Shown here one piece after another: positions 7,622-7,906 of a DNA stretch of 7,906 nucleotides (positions are counted from its first letter, which is position 1; each line of letters begins with the position of its first letter). The stretch comes from Myxococcota bacterium (lineage in GTDB: Bacteria; Myxococcota; Polyangia; GCA-2747355; JAKLHH01), in contig JAKLHH010000314.1 of assembly GCA_022710245.1 (NCBI GenBank), forward strand, positions 1 to 7,906, given 5' to 3'. The notes under the pieces are model-generated. The model ran no database searches. It was given only the letters and a program-made list of their open reading frames with translations, and was not told where the DNA came from. The translations under genes and the position numbers were made by a program.

Positions 7622-7702
7622 GCTCTTCACTGGCGCTCGCTCCGCTTCCCGCCCTTCAGCGGCGCGCCGATCACCACCAGCTACCCCTTCAGCCTCCACT
7701 GA
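7622..7702 (+). pseudogene. Possible remnant: C-terminal end of an AgmX/TonB-type domain
   Basis: In the frame ending at TGA 7700-7702 the sequence reads HWRSLRFPPFSGAPITTSYP and then FSLH. This resembles the last strands of AgmX/PglI and TonB-like C-terminal domains of Myxococcota ('R.lrFP.fsG.p..v.yPf.l'). Upstream the frame runs into an eight-C tract (7602-7609) and the synthase end without recognisable domain sequence, and no start codon with a ribosome site is visible. I read it as a decayed 3' end left after deletion or rearrangement. The match is short and made by eye, so chance is possible. Confidence 0.3.
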
Positions 7703-7812
7703 GCCGCGGAGACCCGGCGCTGGGGACAGCGCTCCCCGTCGGCGGTGGCCCCGCCAGGCGCCAGGCGGACACCTGCCCTCTGGCAAGCGCGCGTCTCGGC
7801 TGGCCCGCGCTG

Positions 7813-7828
7813 TGGCACGGCCGCTGCA
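7813..7828 (+). promoter_or_regulatory. Sigma-54 (-24/-12) promoter-like element
   Basis: TGGCACG-GCCG-CTGCA fits the sigma-54 consensus TGGCACG-N4-TTGCW at all positions but one, with GG and GC separated by exactly ten bases. It faces the gene starting at 7841. Transcription would be expected to start near 7839, leaving almost no leader before the ATG. No enhancer site for an activator was recognised upstream. Confidence 0.5.
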
Positions 7829-7840
7829 TCCGGCAGGGCC

Positions 7841-7906
7841 ATGCTCGCACCCCGCCAGCTCTCGCGCCTCGCCCTCGTGCTGGTGCTCGGCCTCGGCGTC
7901 GCCACG
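7841..7906 (+). CDS. Start of an exported protein (signal peptide only, cut by window edge)
   Basis: ATG at 7841 opens a frame that runs to the window end (22 codons). It reads MLAPRQLSRLALVLVLGLGV then AT: a short N-region with two Arg followed by a hydrophobic core, a typical Sec or lipoprotein signal start. The cleavage site lies beyond the window, so lipoprotein versus soluble cannot be decided. GGCAGGG just upstream is at best a weak ribosome site. A -24/-12 promoter-like element ends 13 bases upstream. No function can be assigned. Confidence 0.55.
   Translation, partial: MLAPRQLSRLALVLVLGLGVAT

Noticed and set aside
7722..7755. Possible terminators after the synthase (GGGGA...TCCCC and GGCGG...CCGCC stems)
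   Set aside because: Stems are only five base pairs and no T-tract follows; common by chance at this GC content.
7523..7905. Minus-strand open frames in the 3' region
   Set aside because: Arg/Ala/Pro-rich translations without motifs; they run antisense to the synthase end, the domain remnant and the signal-peptide start.
1..7906. Transposon ends, CRISPR arrays, tRNA or rRNA genes
   Set aside because: No spaced direct-repeat array, tRNA-like fold, rRNA sequence or transposase motif was seen on either strand.

Overview
The window is GC-rich (roughly 70 % by eye) and shows the codon pattern of a high-GC genome, so the antisense frames stay open for long stretches. The gene content fits a Gram-negative bacterium, most likely Myxococcota or a relative: a cysteine-rich lipoprotein with an Ig-like tail, a sulfatase-like protein fused to HEAT repeats, an LpxL-type acyltransferase and a sigma-54-type promoter. 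The assignment is inferred from gene style; no rRNA or marker gene is present.

Layout. (1) Minus strand, 1989 down to the left edge: a large lipoprotein gene, cut off at its 3' end. Its translation aligns by eye over both halves with the eukaryotic BPI/LBP/CETP lipid-transfer proteins (tandem TULIP domains), followed by an Ig-like domain. (2) 1990-2258: divergent control region with an AT-rich patch, a long imperfect inverted repeat and a perfect 16-bp palindrome overlapping the next start codon. (3) Plus strand 2259-5384: a membrane-anchored alkaline-phosphatase/sulfatase-superfamily enzyme with about seven TM segments, a catalytic domain, about seven HEAT-like repeats and a C-terminal beta domain. 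The usual CxPxR sulfatase signature is absent and a Thr sits at the nucleophile position. (4) Plus strand 5470-6405 and 6402-7595: an LpxL/HtrB-like acyltransferase and a beta-ketoacyl-ACP synthase, overlapping by ATGA. (5) 7596-7840: non-coding stretch holding what looks like the last ~25 codons of a broken AgmX/TonB-type domain, then a -24/-12 (sigma-54) promoter-like element. (6) 7841 to the right edge: the start of a gene whose first 22 codons look like a signal peptide.

How they may work together (inference): the three plus-strand genes could form one operon making and modifying an envelope lipid. The synthase would build an acyl chain, the acyltransferase would place it on an acceptor, and the membrane-anchored phosphatase-superfamily enzyme would transfer or hydrolyse a head group in the periplasm. 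The divergent BPI-like lipoprotein has the fold expected for binding or shuttling such a lipid. No ACP, ligase, reductase or exporter lies within the window, so the pathway is incomplete here and its product cannot be named.
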